From positions 1-23,510 of the forward strand of contig CAYJOT010000010.1 of NCBI GenBank assembly GCA_964371935.1: a stretch of 23,510 nt of DNA. The letters run 5' to 3'. How positions within the stretch are numbered: position 1 is the stretch's first letter; every line of letters begins with the position of its first letter. Positions 6,199 through 12,614 of the stretch are shown in pieces. The stretch is from JACQRW01 sp964371935 (GTDB lineage Bacteria; Patescibacteriota; Minisyncoccia; Sungbacterales; HO2-52-23). The notes below the pieces were generated by a model. It had not been told where the DNA came from. It worked only from the letters and a program-made list of their open reading frames with translations, and made no database searches. The translations under genes were made by a program, and so were the position numbers.

Positions 6199-6214
6199 TG
6201 TTTCACGTGTTACA
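6199..6214 (-). other. parS-like site E
   Basis: TGTTTCACGTGTTACA; its reverse complement is identical to site B. It fits exactly between the stop of mltG (6215) and the -35 of the rplJ promoter. Confidence 0.65.
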
Positions 6215-7261
6215 TCATCGGATGTATTTTGCCTTTGCAATATTATGTTCCCTGAGCGTGCGTGAAAATATGATTCGGCCTTCTGGCGTGGAAAGATAAT
6301 AGAAATAGGGAGATTTTTTTGGGTAGAGTGCGGCGCGGATAGCGGACAGGCCCGGGTTTGCAATCGGACCCCTTGGCAATCCTTTGTATTTATAGGTATT
6401 GTAAGGCGAGTCAATGGCGGTGTCCACGTATAAAACCTTTGTGGTCTTGCGGCCTGTCAAAAAGATAAGCGTGGCATCAACCTGCAAGGGGATGCCAAGT
6501 CCAAGGCGCTTCCAGAGGATTCCAGAAACTATCTCGCGATCCGCGTCAAGCGCCGCTTCTTTCTCAATCAGAGATGCCATAGTAATCACTTCATATATAG
6601 TTCGGCTCTGGCGCGATATTTCTTCTCGGAGGTCATTGGAAAGTTTGACGTTAAAATTTTTCAGCATTCTGATTACAACATCCTTGGTTGGCGTGTTGGC
6701 AAAAAAACGATATGTGTCTGGAAAAAGGTATCCTTCCAGTCCGTCATGCACTGGTCTTTCTTTCAGAAAAGCAAATGTTTCTAAAAACAGTAAAGGCGCA
6801 TTGGGACCGGTGATCGTCTCAAAGTCTTCTTGCCGGACAATGCCTTGCCGGTCAAGATGCGCCCCTATTTCTTTTGCGGTCCATCCTTCCGGAATGGTAA
6901 TGGTCAGTTCCGCTCCTCCGGCAATAATGCCTTTTGCGATTTCGGCTATGGTAGCGCGATCGTTGAACGCGTATATTCCGGGTTTCAGGTCAGACGCCTG
7001 GTTGCGAAGCGAAACATAGGTCACAAACGCCCACTTTGAGCGGATAACGCCTTCTCGTTTGAGCAGCGCGCCGATCTTGCGCGAGCCAAGACCAGGAATA
7101 ATTTCTATGGTTTTTGTGCCGAAAAATGTGGTATGGGGAGTGCGTATCTCGTACCCAAGCCAGATGGTTGCAATTCCGATAAGTACGAAAAATAAAACAG
7201 CGCATTGCCATGCGAGTTTTGAAAAACTTTTGAAATGTATGGCTGGAAACTTAAAGTTCAT
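6215..7261 (-). CDS. mltG: endolytic murein transglycosylase MltG
   Basis: Membrane-bound lytic transglycosylase of 348 aa that cuts nascent peptidoglycan strands and sets glycan length. Seen: a short cytoplasmic N-terminus, one TM helix (about 17-36), a LysM-like region (EIIPGLGSRKIGALLKREGV), then the YceG domain with EGYLFPDTY (176-184), ASLIEKEA with catalytic Glu233, SPYNTYKYKGLPRGPIANPG (285-304) and the C-terminal FSRTLREHN. All hallmarks are intact. The ATG at 7261 overlaps the end of the upstream methyltransferase by 11 bases, so the two are translationally linked. It occupies the place where secE-nusG-rplK-rplA often precede rplJ. Confidence 0.95.
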   Translation of the reverse strand: MNFKFPAIHFKSFSKLAWQCAVLFFVLIGIATIWLGYEIRTPHTTFFGTKTIEIIPGLGSRKIGALLKREGVIRSKWAFVTYVSLRNQASDLKPGIYAFNDRATIAEIAKGIIAGGAELTITIPEGWTAKEIGAHLDRQGIVRQEDFETITGPNAPLLFLETFAFLKERPVHDGLEGYLFPDTYRFFANTPTKDVVIRMLKNFNVKLSNDLREEISRQSRTIYEVITMASLIEKEAALDADREIVSGILWKRLGLGIPLQVDATLIFLTGRKTTKVLYVDTAIDSPYNTYKYKGLPRGPIANPGLSAIRAALYPKKSPYFYYLSTPEGRIIFSRTLREHNIAKAKYIR

Positions 7262-7784
7262 ATATATATACGCTATTTTCCTGCTTTACAGGCACGAGTC
7301 CTTCAATACGGAATGCGTTTGAAATGATGTGGGTTTGGGGCCCGAGCTCGGTCTGCAATTTTTCGCGCAGTTTTTTGAGTGTGCTTGGGAGCAGGTAGAG
7401 AAGCAGGATGTCTGGTTTTTTCTCTGCAAGCGAGATTTTAAAAATATCCGCGGTGAGAAAGGTCGCGCGATTCGCTACTCCGGCCTTTCGCGCTTTGCGC
7501 CGGCTGTGCCATACGAGAAACGGGTTTATCTCAATGCCTTCAGCAATCGCGCCGCGTTGGCATGCCGCTATGATGAGCGTGCCGTCTCCTGACCCAAGCT
7601 CCAGCACGCGCGTGCCCGGCTTAATCTGGGCAAGCTTCAGCATAGTCTCGATCCGGTCTTTTTTTGAACGCACAAAAGGCGCGCCCTTGATATCCGACCA
7701 GATGGTAAAAGAAAAGATAATCACTATGAATATGATGCTTGCCCAGACGATTATTCCCATGGCAAGAAAAAGGAGAATGGGCAT
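7251..7784 (-). CDS. membrane-anchored class I SAM-dependent methyltransferase
   Basis: Protein of 177 aa with an N-terminal TM helix (about 3-27) followed by a compact Rossmann methyltransferase core. Motif I is RVLELGSGDGT and the acidic end of strand 2 is GIEINP; later KPDILLLYLLPS matches the motif IV/post-I region, with LYLLP in the usual NPPY-like position. The substrate is unknown; anchoring suggests a lipid or membrane-linked acceptor. It starts 18 bases after a 100-N gap, but the gap flanks show the sequence is really continuous with tRNA-Trp, so the start is not truncated. No SD. It overlaps mltG by 11 bases. Confidence 0.75.
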   Translation of the reverse strand: MPILLFLAMGIIVWASIIFIVIIFSFTIWSDIKGAPFVRSKKDRIETMLKLAQIKPGTRVLELGSGDGTLIIAACQRGAIAEGIEINPFLVWHSRRKARKAGVANRATFLTADIFKISLAEKKPDILLLYLLPSTLKKLREKLQTELGPQTHIISNAFRIEGLVPVKQENSVYIYEL

Positions 7785-7816
7785 GGTGATAGCGTAGAAA
7801 TAAATGCGGGGGTACT
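7762..7816. repeat. 55-bp duplicate, left flank of gap 1
   Basis: This block is repeated base for base at 7917-7971 on the other side of the N run. It is most simply an assembly overlap written twice. Confidence 0.9.
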
Positions 7817-7916
7817 NNNNNNNNNNNNNNNNNNNNNNNNNNNNNNNNNNNNNNNNNNNNNNNNNNNNNNNNNNNNNNNNNNNNNNNNNNNNNNNNNNNN
7901 NNNNNNNNNNNNNNNN
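7817..7916. other. assembly gap of exactly 100 N
   Basis: The gap has identical 55-base flanks. Collapsing it joins tRNA-Trp to the methyltransferase gene with no missing bases. Confidence 0.95.
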
Positions 7917-7971
7917 GCAAGAAAAAGGAGAATGGGCATGGTGATAGCGTAGAAATAAATGCGGGGGTACT
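7917..7971. repeat. 55-bp duplicate, right flank of gap 1
   Basis: Identical to 7762-7816. It contains the start codon region of the methyltransferase a second time and the 3' end of tRNA-Trp. Confidence 0.9.
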
Positions 7972-8032
7972 AGGATTCGAACCTAGGTCGTCCGTTTTGG
8001 AGACGGAAATTCTGCCTCTGAACTATACCCCC
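7962..8032 (-). tRNA. tRNA-Trp (anticodon CCA)
   Basis: Minus-strand cloverleaf: acceptor GGGGGTA/TACCCCC, anticodon stem TCCGT/ACGGA with loop CTCCAAA (anticodon CCA), T arm GGTTCGAATCC, discriminator G as expected for Trp. It sits next to rpmG, a common bacterial arrangement. Confidence 0.95.
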
Positions 8033-8052
8033 AAGGTAGACGCGGCGCCATG

Positions 8053-8214
8053 CTACGTCTTTTTTGTTTCTTTGTGATTCGTGTGCGCTTTGCACCATTT
8101 GCAGAATTTGTTGTACGAAAGCTTGCGTTCTACTTTCTTGATATTTTTGCGGCTCCAGTAGTTGAAGCGCTTGCATGTAGTACACTGAAATCTGATGAAA
8201 TTTACTTGCGGCAT
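8053..8214 (-). CDS. rpmG: 50S ribosomal protein L33
   Basis: A 53-aa zinc-binding ribosomal protein (bL33). Seen: two CxxC knuckles, CTTC (11-14) and CKWC (38-41), with FNYW between them, KLSYNKFC before the second knuckle, and the family ending HTNHKETK. Length is normal. No SD. It lies between tRNA-Thr and tRNA-Trp and is probably co-transcribed with them from the promoter at 8438-8466. secE and nusG, which often follow this tRNA-Trp, are not here. Confidence 0.93.
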   Translation of the reverse strand: MPQVNFIRFQCTTCKRFNYWSRKNIKKVERKLSYNKFCKWCKAHTNHKETKKT

Positions 8215-8248
8215 AAGTTTTGTTGTTATGTTGTATAATTTTCCCCGG

Positions 8249-8320
8249 AGCCGGAGGTGGGAATCGGACCCACGACCTCTTTCTTACCAAGAAAGCGTTC
8301 CGCCACTGAACTACTCCGGC
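8249..8320 (-). tRNA. tRNA-Thr (anticodon GGT)
   Basis: Minus-strand cloverleaf: acceptor GCCGGAG/CTCCGGC, anticodon stem CTTTC/GAAAG with loop TTGGTAA (anticodon GGT), T stem GTGGG/CCCAC, discriminator T. CCA is not encoded. Confidence 0.95.
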
Positions 8321-8335
8321 ATACTTGTTTTCATA

Positions 8336-8419
8336 TGCTGGGAGGGAGAGTCGAACTCCCATGGGATTGCTCCCGCCAGCTCCTAAAGCTGGTGCGTCTG
8401 CCAATTTCGCCACCCCAGC
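8336..8419 (-). tRNA. tRNA-Leu (anticodon TAG)
   Basis: Class II tRNA of 84 bases: acceptor GCTGGGG/TCCCAGC, anticodon stem CCAGC/GCTGG with loop TTTAGGA (anticodon TAG), a long variable arm (CGGGAGCAATCCCATG region), T stem GGGAG/CTCCC, discriminator A. CCA is not encoded. First gene of the Leu-Thr-rpmG-Trp unit. Confidence 0.96.
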
Positions 8420-8437
8420 CCTATTATTAACTGCCTT

Positions 8438-8466
8438 ACTGTATCTGAAAAAGAGGAAAAAAGCAA
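8438..8466 (-). promoter_or_regulatory. candidate promoter of the tRNA-Leu/Thr/rpmG/Trp unit
   Basis: TTGCTT, a 17-base spacer and TACAGT on the minus strand, placing the start near 8431, 12 bases before tRNA-Leu. No other promoter is obvious upstream of these genes. Confidence 0.55.
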
Positions 8467-8479
8467 CTCGGTGTATCTA

Positions 8480-9109
8480 TTACTCTTTTTGAAATTCCAT
8501 CAGACAATTAAGGGAAAAGATAAAAGGCAACCCGAATGGCAGATGCTGCTCGCAGGTATTTTTCATGGAGACGAATGATCTCATGGCGCGTGGCGTAAAC
8601 GAATTGACATGATCGGGGACTTTGATGGGCCGTCGTCCGAGAAGAAATCGGCTTATCGTCCATAAGGGTTCATTTGGAAATGTCACAATAAGCAGCCCGT
8701 CCTTTTTGAGAATGCGCTTGAACTCGCTCAACACTGCCGGGTATTCGTAGATATGTTCAAGCACTTCAGTGCAGACAATGACATCAAACATCTTATCATT
8801 GTACGCGGTCTCGGCAAGATTCATATTTTGAAATTGCGCATACGGGCATCGTGTACGTGCTTTCTCAAGCGCCAAAGGAGTTATATCAACACCATAATAT
8901 TCGTAATTTGGAAAATGCGCGTGCATCCGCTGAATCAAATGACCCTCTCCGCATCCGGCATCAAGAACAACGCGATCGCGCCGTGACGGGAGACGCCGGA
9001 CAATTGCGTTAAGTCGCTGGCAGTGAACAAAACGCACCAGCGGGTTGCCGGAGGTATAGAGCTGGTCCATGTGGTCTTCGGGCATGACGATATGATCGGT
9101 GCGTGGCAT
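8480..9109 (-). CDS. class I SAM-dependent methyltransferase (Methyltransf_11/25 type)
   Basis: Protein of 209 aa. Seen: motif I VLDAGCGEGHL, YYGVDITPLAL at the end of strand 2 with an acidic ribose-binding residue, motif IV FDVIVCTEVLEHI, and LKKDGLLIVTFPNEPLW. This pattern is typical of small-molecule or lipid/sugar methyltransferases. The ATG at 9109 is four bases after the stop of the GT-C-like gene; a longer in-frame extension to 10003 only shadows that gene. No SD. Last gene of the pilin-like locus; its substrate is unknown. A role in modifying a glycan or lipid made by its neighbour is an inference from position. Confidence 0.8.
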   Translation of the reverse strand: MPRTDHIVMPEDHMDQLYTSGNPLVRFVHCQRLNAIVRRLPSRRDRVVLDAGCGEGHLIQRMHAHFPNYEYYGVDITPLALEKARTRCPYAQFQNMNLAETAYNDKMFDVIVCTEVLEHIYEYPAVLSEFKRILKKDGLLIVTFPNEPLWTISRFLLGRRPIKVPDHVNSFTPRAMRSFVSMKNTCEQHLPFGLPFIFSLNCLMEFQKE

Positions 9110-9113
9110 AGCG

Positions 9114-10622
9114 TTATTTTCGGAAGAAGACAGATGCTTGACCATCCTGATATTTTTTCTCCCATTTATCAGACAGTTGTTCAAGCGCTGCGGCAAGCGA
9201 GCTGTCGGAGCGGATAAAAAACCATTGGATATCGTAGCGCTGAATGGTATCGTACCATTTCGGCTTGACCCGTTCAATTGTCGCGTAATCTTGGAGCAGG
9301 GAGCGGCCGTTAAGGTGCCAATGAGGCATGCGGCCGTCGATAAACACGGGCTGATTAGGAAGCTGCCAGATAATTTCGCCGCCCCATCCGTAGTCATTGA
9401 ACATAGCCGGAGGAAGTTTTCGCGTCTTGAGCCAGGCGAGCGCGTCAATGGGGATGTCGCTGTAAAAAGCTTTGGGGCGGATGTCGAATGGAGAGGAAAC
9501 AAAAGGTGTGTGTTTGACTGCCGGTGCGGGCTGGGACGAGGTAAAAAAAGAAACTTGGGTGATAATAAATCCGGCAAGGACGACAAATGCCAATGCTTCG
9601 GGCATGAGCTGATGGTTTGCGAATCTTCGATACGCGATAGGCAGAGAGACAACGACAAAAAGCGGAATAAAGCGAACGTATGACAAAGCGAAGAACAGAA
9701 AAAAAAGAAAGAACAATACATCTTGAAAAGAAAGTTGTTGCTGTTTGCGCTCTCCAAGAAGGAGAAGGATGAGCAGAAAGATGTAGCAAAAAAAAGGAAT
9801 TGCGCTGGGCGTGCCAACAGTGCTTGCCGCCCACTCGGCAATAAATTGAAACGCTTCTTTTCCTTGGGATGTGCGTAATAAATCAGTATAGAGGCGGTAA
9901 TGATATGCGGTGAGTAGGGTCGCGAGAAAAGAGGTTGAGAGAATCGCGAGGAAAAAAAATATGGTGTTGCGCTGATTTTGAAAGAGGCGTGCAAACATAG
10001 CACGGAGCGAAAATGGTTTATCCCTTTCCACTTTGGTTAAAAGATAGAAAAACATCAATCCCGCAAGCATAAAAAGTCCGAGAGGGAATCCGCCGTGGAT
10101 GTTTGCCCAGACCAGAAAAAGGAAAGGAAATCCCCAGAGTATTTTTTTGTTTCCCGTTGCGGTATATTTCTGCCAGAACAGGAGAATGAGCGCTATGGCA
10201 AGCCAGTCAAACACCTGGGAGCGCACGCCAAAGAACGGTTTTGTCATGAGAAGCGCTGGAAAGCCGATAAGAAAACGTTGTTTCCAGCCGGGTTTTGGTA
10301 CGCAAAGGCGCGGCAAGACGGAAAGAAAAAGATATGCGGCGATTGCGGCAAAAAGAAACGAGAGCAGCACGGTAGTATTGCCAGCAAGCCGGTAGAGGAG
10401 CGCGTATGCGGCATCGGCCGCGTATTCATGATTTACCCATGGGTATTGCGGCGCGGTCCACGAAAAGATGTCCTGGGCCGGGATTGTCTGGCGATCAAGA
10501 TAATACATGCCGGCGCGTAGATGCCAGCCAAAATCCGGATCATTGACTGGTCCATAGGTGAGAATAAAAAAAGCGAGCGATACAATGCTCACCTGCAGGA
10601 TATTAATGAATTTATTCCGCAT
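9114..10622 (-). CDS. multi-pass membrane protein, GT-C glycosyltransferase-like
   Basis: Protein of 502 aa with about nine or ten hydrophobic segments and a C-terminal soluble domain of roughly 120 residues. After TM1 it has NDPDFGWHLRAG, then the segment IPAQDIFSW and the motif WVNHEYAADAAY. An acidic DPDxxWH motif in the first extracytoplasmic loop is typical of GT-C enzymes, which transfer sugars from polyprenyl phosphate donors outside the membrane. The family was not recognised more precisely, so the activity is an inference. The ATG at 10622, five bases after the preceding pilin-like gene, is chosen over an upstream ATG at 10667 that would overlap it. It could glycosylate the adjacent surface proteins. 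Confidence 0.6.
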   Translation of the reverse strand: MRNKFINILQVSIVSLAFFILTYGPVNDPDFGWHLRAGMYYLDRQTIPAQDIFSWTAPQYPWVNHEYAADAAYALLYRLAGNTTVLLSFLFAAIAAYLFLSVLPRLCVPKPGWKQRFLIGFPALLMTKPFFGVRSQVFDWLAIALILLFWQKYTATGNKKILWGFPFLFLVWANIHGGFPLGLFMLAGLMFFYLLTKVERDKPFSLRAMFARLFQNQRNTIFFFLAILSTSFLATLLTAYHYRLYTDLLRTSQGKEAFQFIAEWAASTVGTPSAIPFFCYIFLLILLLLGERKQQQLSFQDVLFFLFFLFFALSYVRFIPLFVVVSLPIAYRRFANHQLMPEALAFVVLAGFIITQVSFFTSSQPAPAVKHTPFVSSPFDIRPKAFYSDIPIDALAWLKTRKLPPAMFNDYGWGGEIIWQLPNQPVFIDGRMPHWHLNGRSLLQDYATIERVKPKWYDTIQRYDIQWFFIRSDSSLAAALEQLSDKWEKKYQDGQASVFFRK

Positions 10623-10627
10623 AAGGA

Positions 10628-10891
10628 TTACCGAAAGAAGTTTTGCAGAATGGCGACGATGCCCCATGCGGATGCCATGATAAACATGCCGATGATACCG
10701 TAGAGGATTACGTTTTTTGCCTTCTCAAGCTTATCACTGCTCCCCTGGCTGCCGATGACATACTGGATCACGCCCCAGAGAAACATGATGGTTGCAAGCG
10801 CGAACAGCAAAACAATGACCGGATTCAGAATCTGGGTGGTGATTTTATCAAGAATGCAGGTAATGGGGGATGTTGCGGTAAGACAGGGCAT
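10628..10891 (-). CDS. two-TM pilin-like protein (VirB2/TrbC-like), P5
   Basis: Protein of 87 aa with two TM helices (about 23-45 and 63-83) joined by a short polar loop GSQGSSDKLEKAKN. The second helix has the shared pattern YGIIGMFIMASAWGIVAILQ. It is the shortest member of the five-gene array and lacks an obvious cleavable signal peptide. VirB2/TrbC-type pilins have this two-helix layout. It starts after a four-base gap from P4 and leads into the GT-C-like gene. Confidence 0.65.
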   Translation of the reverse strand: MPCLTATSPITCILDKITTQILNPVIVLLFALATIMFLWGVIQYVIGSQGSSDKLEKAKNVILYGIIGMFIMASAWGIVAILQNFFR

Positions 10892-10895
10892 AGAT

Positions 10896-11207
10896 TTATA
10901 AATATTCTTCTAGACCGCCGGGGCCGAATTGCGGAATGTAAATCTCTGGCGCTCCTTCAACCCCGAAGTATGTTTGCAGGGCGACTACAATGCCAAATAC
11001 TGATGCAAGCACAAACATGCCGATAATGCCCCACCACAAAATGCCCCTTGCTTTCTTGATTTCCTCCGGATTGCTTGCCGCAAAAATGAATTTGACCATT
11101 CCCCAGACAAACACGAGCAGCGCCAAAACAAAGAGCAGAACAAGAACAAGCCGGGCCGTTCCTATGAGGTTGACGATGATTTGATTGATCAGCGATGCTG
11201 TAGCCAT
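10896..11207 (-). CDS. two-TM pilin-like protein (VirB2/TrbC-like), P4
   Basis: Protein of 103 aa. The helices at about 15-40 and 54-77 are joined by AASNPEEIKKARGI; the second is WWGIIGMFVLASVFGIVVALQ. Then comes a short tail (YFGVEGAPEIYIPQFGPGG), the same YFGV junction as in P2 and P3. No cleavable signal peptide is seen. Likely an inner-membrane pilin subunit or secretion-channel component; no direct evidence of assembly. Confidence 0.68.
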   Translation of the reverse strand: MATASLINQIIVNLIGTARLVLVLLFVLALLVFVWGMVKFIFAASNPEEIKKARGILWWGIIGMFVLASVFGIVVALQTYFGVEGAPEIYIPQFGPGGLEEYL

Positions 11208-11285
11208 ATGGCTTCTCTTATCTATTTCCCACCACGCTTAAAAAGGTAGGAAAAGAAAAGACAAGGTTTGAATATCAAGCGCAGG

Positions 11286-11667
11286 TTAGTTGCCGATGAT
11301 GTTGTTTGGTATGAGAACATTTTGAAACCCGCCGCCTCCTTCTACCCCAAAATACGACTGCAAGAACGTAACCAGACCAAATACCGATGCAAGCACTNNN
11401 NNNNNNNNNNNNNNNNNNNNNNNNNNNNNNNNNNNNNNNNNNNNNNNNNNNNNNNNNNNNNNNNNNNNNNNNNNNNNNNNNNNNNNNNNNNNNNNNNACA
11501 AATACGAGCATGGCAACCACAAACAGCAGGGTAACGCCTAAACGTGCGGCGCGAGTCATGTTTTGGATAATGGTGTTTACTTGGGTTCCGTTTTGGGCAA
11601 ACGCGAGCGCCGGAACAAGCAGGGAAGACGCGATAATTGCGGAAGTATAGATTGATGATTTTGACAT
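11286..11667 (-). CDS. two-TM pilin-like protein, P3 (interrupted by assembly gap)
   Basis: A near-copy of P2. It has the same signal peptide (MSKSSIYTSAIIASSLLVPA then LAFAQ) and the same TM1 start GVTLLFVVAMLVF, then a 100-N gap, then VLASVFGLVTFLQSYFGVEGGGGF and a different tail. The 100-N length puts the two halves out of frame. P2 has 93 bases between the matching points, and inserting 93 restores one frame of 124 aa. The gene is therefore probably intact. The mature N-terminus (NGTQVNTIIQNMTR) and C-terminal tail differ from P2. Confidence 0.75.
11343..11397. repeat. 55-bp tract shared by P3 and P2, left of gap 2
   Basis: Identical to 11742-11796 in the neighbouring paralog. The exact 55-base length and the break at the N run point to an assembly-graph break. 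Confidence 0.85.
11398..11497. other. assembly gap of exactly 100 N inside P3
   Basis: Both edges lie at the end of tracts shared with P2. The true missing length is probably 93 bases. Confidence 0.95.
11498..11552. repeat. 55-bp tract shared by P3 and P2, right of gap 2
   Basis: It matches the P2 segment beginning at 11890 over 55 bases; the next base differs. Confidence 0.85.
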
Positions 11668-11690
11668 ATATGTTTTTGAACTAACTTTTG

Positions 11691-12074
11691 CTATAGAGTG
11701 TTTACGTTTACGTTGATTGTATTGAATCCATTACCCGCAGTTACCCCAAAATACGACTGCAAGAACGTAACCAGACCAAATACCGATGCAAGCACTGCCA
11801 TGGCAATCACGCCCCACCACATAAATGACTTTGCTTTCTTAATGGCTTCAGGATCGCCTGCGGAAACAATAAGTTTGATCGCACCCCAGACAAATACGAG
11901 CATGGCAACCACAAACAGCAGGGTAACGCCTAAACGTGCGGCGCCAGTGAGGTTGTTGACGATGTTTGTTACCGTGTTTCCCTCCGGACTACCTTGTCTT
12001 TGGGCAAACGCAAGCGCCGGGACGAGCAGGGAAGACGCGATAATTGCGGAAGTATAGATTGATGATTTTGACAT
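11691..12074 (-). CDS. two-TM pilin-like protein with signal peptide, P2
   Basis: Protein of 127 aa. A signal peptide ends LVPALAFAQ (cleavage after about 24). A short variable segment (RQGSPEGNTVTNIVNNLTG) follows, then helix 1 (GVTLLFVVAMLVFVWGAIKLIV), the loop SAGDPEAIKKAKS, helix 2 (WWGVIAMAVLASVFGLVTFLQ) and an Asn/Thr-rich tail. The layout matches VirB2/TrbC pilin precursors. No SD. A possible TTGATA with TATTTA at 18-base spacing lies upstream. It is nearly identical to P3 in the signal and core but differs at the mature ends. Confidence 0.72.
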   Translation of the reverse strand: MSKSSIYTSAIIASSLLVPALAFAQRQGSPEGNTVTNIVNNLTGAARLGVTLLFVVAMLVFVWGAIKLIVSAGDPEAIKKAKSFMWWGVIAMAVLASVFGLVTFLQSYFGVTAGNGFNTINVNVNTL

Positions 12075-12124
12075 AGAATGTTTTGGTTAAATAATGTGAT
12101 ACGCGACCTTTTATCAATTTACTT

Positions 12125-12193
12125 GTCATCCTGAACGCAGTGAAGGATCTCTTGCGGCGTGAATATGAGATTCTTCGCTCCGCTCAGAATGAC
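12125..12193. repeat. dispersed palindromic element, copy 3
   Basis: It begins GTCATCCTGAACGCAGTG and ends GCTCAGAATGAC. The middle differs from copies 1 and 2, with GATCTC and GAGATT forming the inner arms. It lies between P1 and P2. Confidence 0.75.
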
Positions 12194-12197
12194 ATAG

Positions 12198-12569
12198 TTA
12201 CAAGTTAGAGAAAAACACTTTTGCGGCTCTGGCAAGCAAATCGGCGCTGACAATAATTCCGACGCCGATGAGCACCCACCACAGATTTTTGCGGGCATCT
12301 TTGATTTTTCCCGGTTCTCCCTGCACTGCTGCGAACACAAATTGGAATCCGACTACGATAATGGCAAAAACCGCAATCACCACGGCAACCGGCGTTAACT
12401 GGTCGATGATGGACGTGATAAGAGCAGTGATTGATGTGGTCCTTGGTCCAAGCGGATTTTCAATTTTGATTTGCGCATGCGCCGCCCGGATGCCATTTCC
12501 AATCATACCGTATACAAGCCCGGCATACAAGAGAAATGTTTTCCACAAGTGGCAAGGTTTGAGAGGCAT
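12198..12569 (-). CDS. two-TM pilin-like protein with signal peptide, P1
   Basis: Protein of 123 aa. The signal peptide ends RAAHAQ; helix 1 (PVAVVIAVFAIIVVGFQFVF) and helix 2 (WWVLIGVGIIVSADLLARA) are joined by AAVQGEPGKIKDARKN, the same polar-loop layout as the other paralogs. It is the most divergent of the short members. It has its own promoter (12576-12604) whose predicted start is the ATG itself, so the mRNA is probably leaderless. First of the five short genes after the transglycosylase fusion. Confidence 0.68.
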   Translation of the reverse strand: MPLKPCHLWKTFLLYAGLVYGMIGNGIRAAHAQIKIENPLGPRTTSITALITSIIDQLTPVAVVIAVFAIIVVGFQFVFAAVQGEPGKIKDARKNLWWVLIGVGIIVSADLLARAAKVFFSNL

Positions 12570-12575
12570 GGGTTT

Positions 12576-12604
12576 AGTATAGCGTGAGAGAGGATTTAGG
12601 GCAA
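12576..12604 (-). promoter_or_regulatory. promoter of P1, predicted leaderless
   Basis: TTGCCC, 17-base spacer, TATACT, then exactly six bases to the ATG at 12569. Transcription normally begins about seven bases after the -10, so it would start at the start codon. Confidence 0.7.
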
Positions 12605-12614
12605 TGAGGATAAG

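Noticed and set aside
6215..8055. Recoded TGA (Gly) as in Gracilibacteria or Absconditabacteria
   Set aside because: TGA ends mltG, the prenyl synthase and hicB-like genes at the expected positions, and no conserved protein here contains an internal TGA.
7970..8413. Open frame covering 7970-8413 on the minus strand
   Set aside because: It spans three tRNA genes and rpmG in another frame; such translated-tRNA peptides are a known artefact.
9110..10003. Long N-terminal extension of the methyltransferase at 8480-9109
   Set aside because: It only shadows the membrane protein gene in another frame; its translation is Ser/Phe/Leu-rich without family features.
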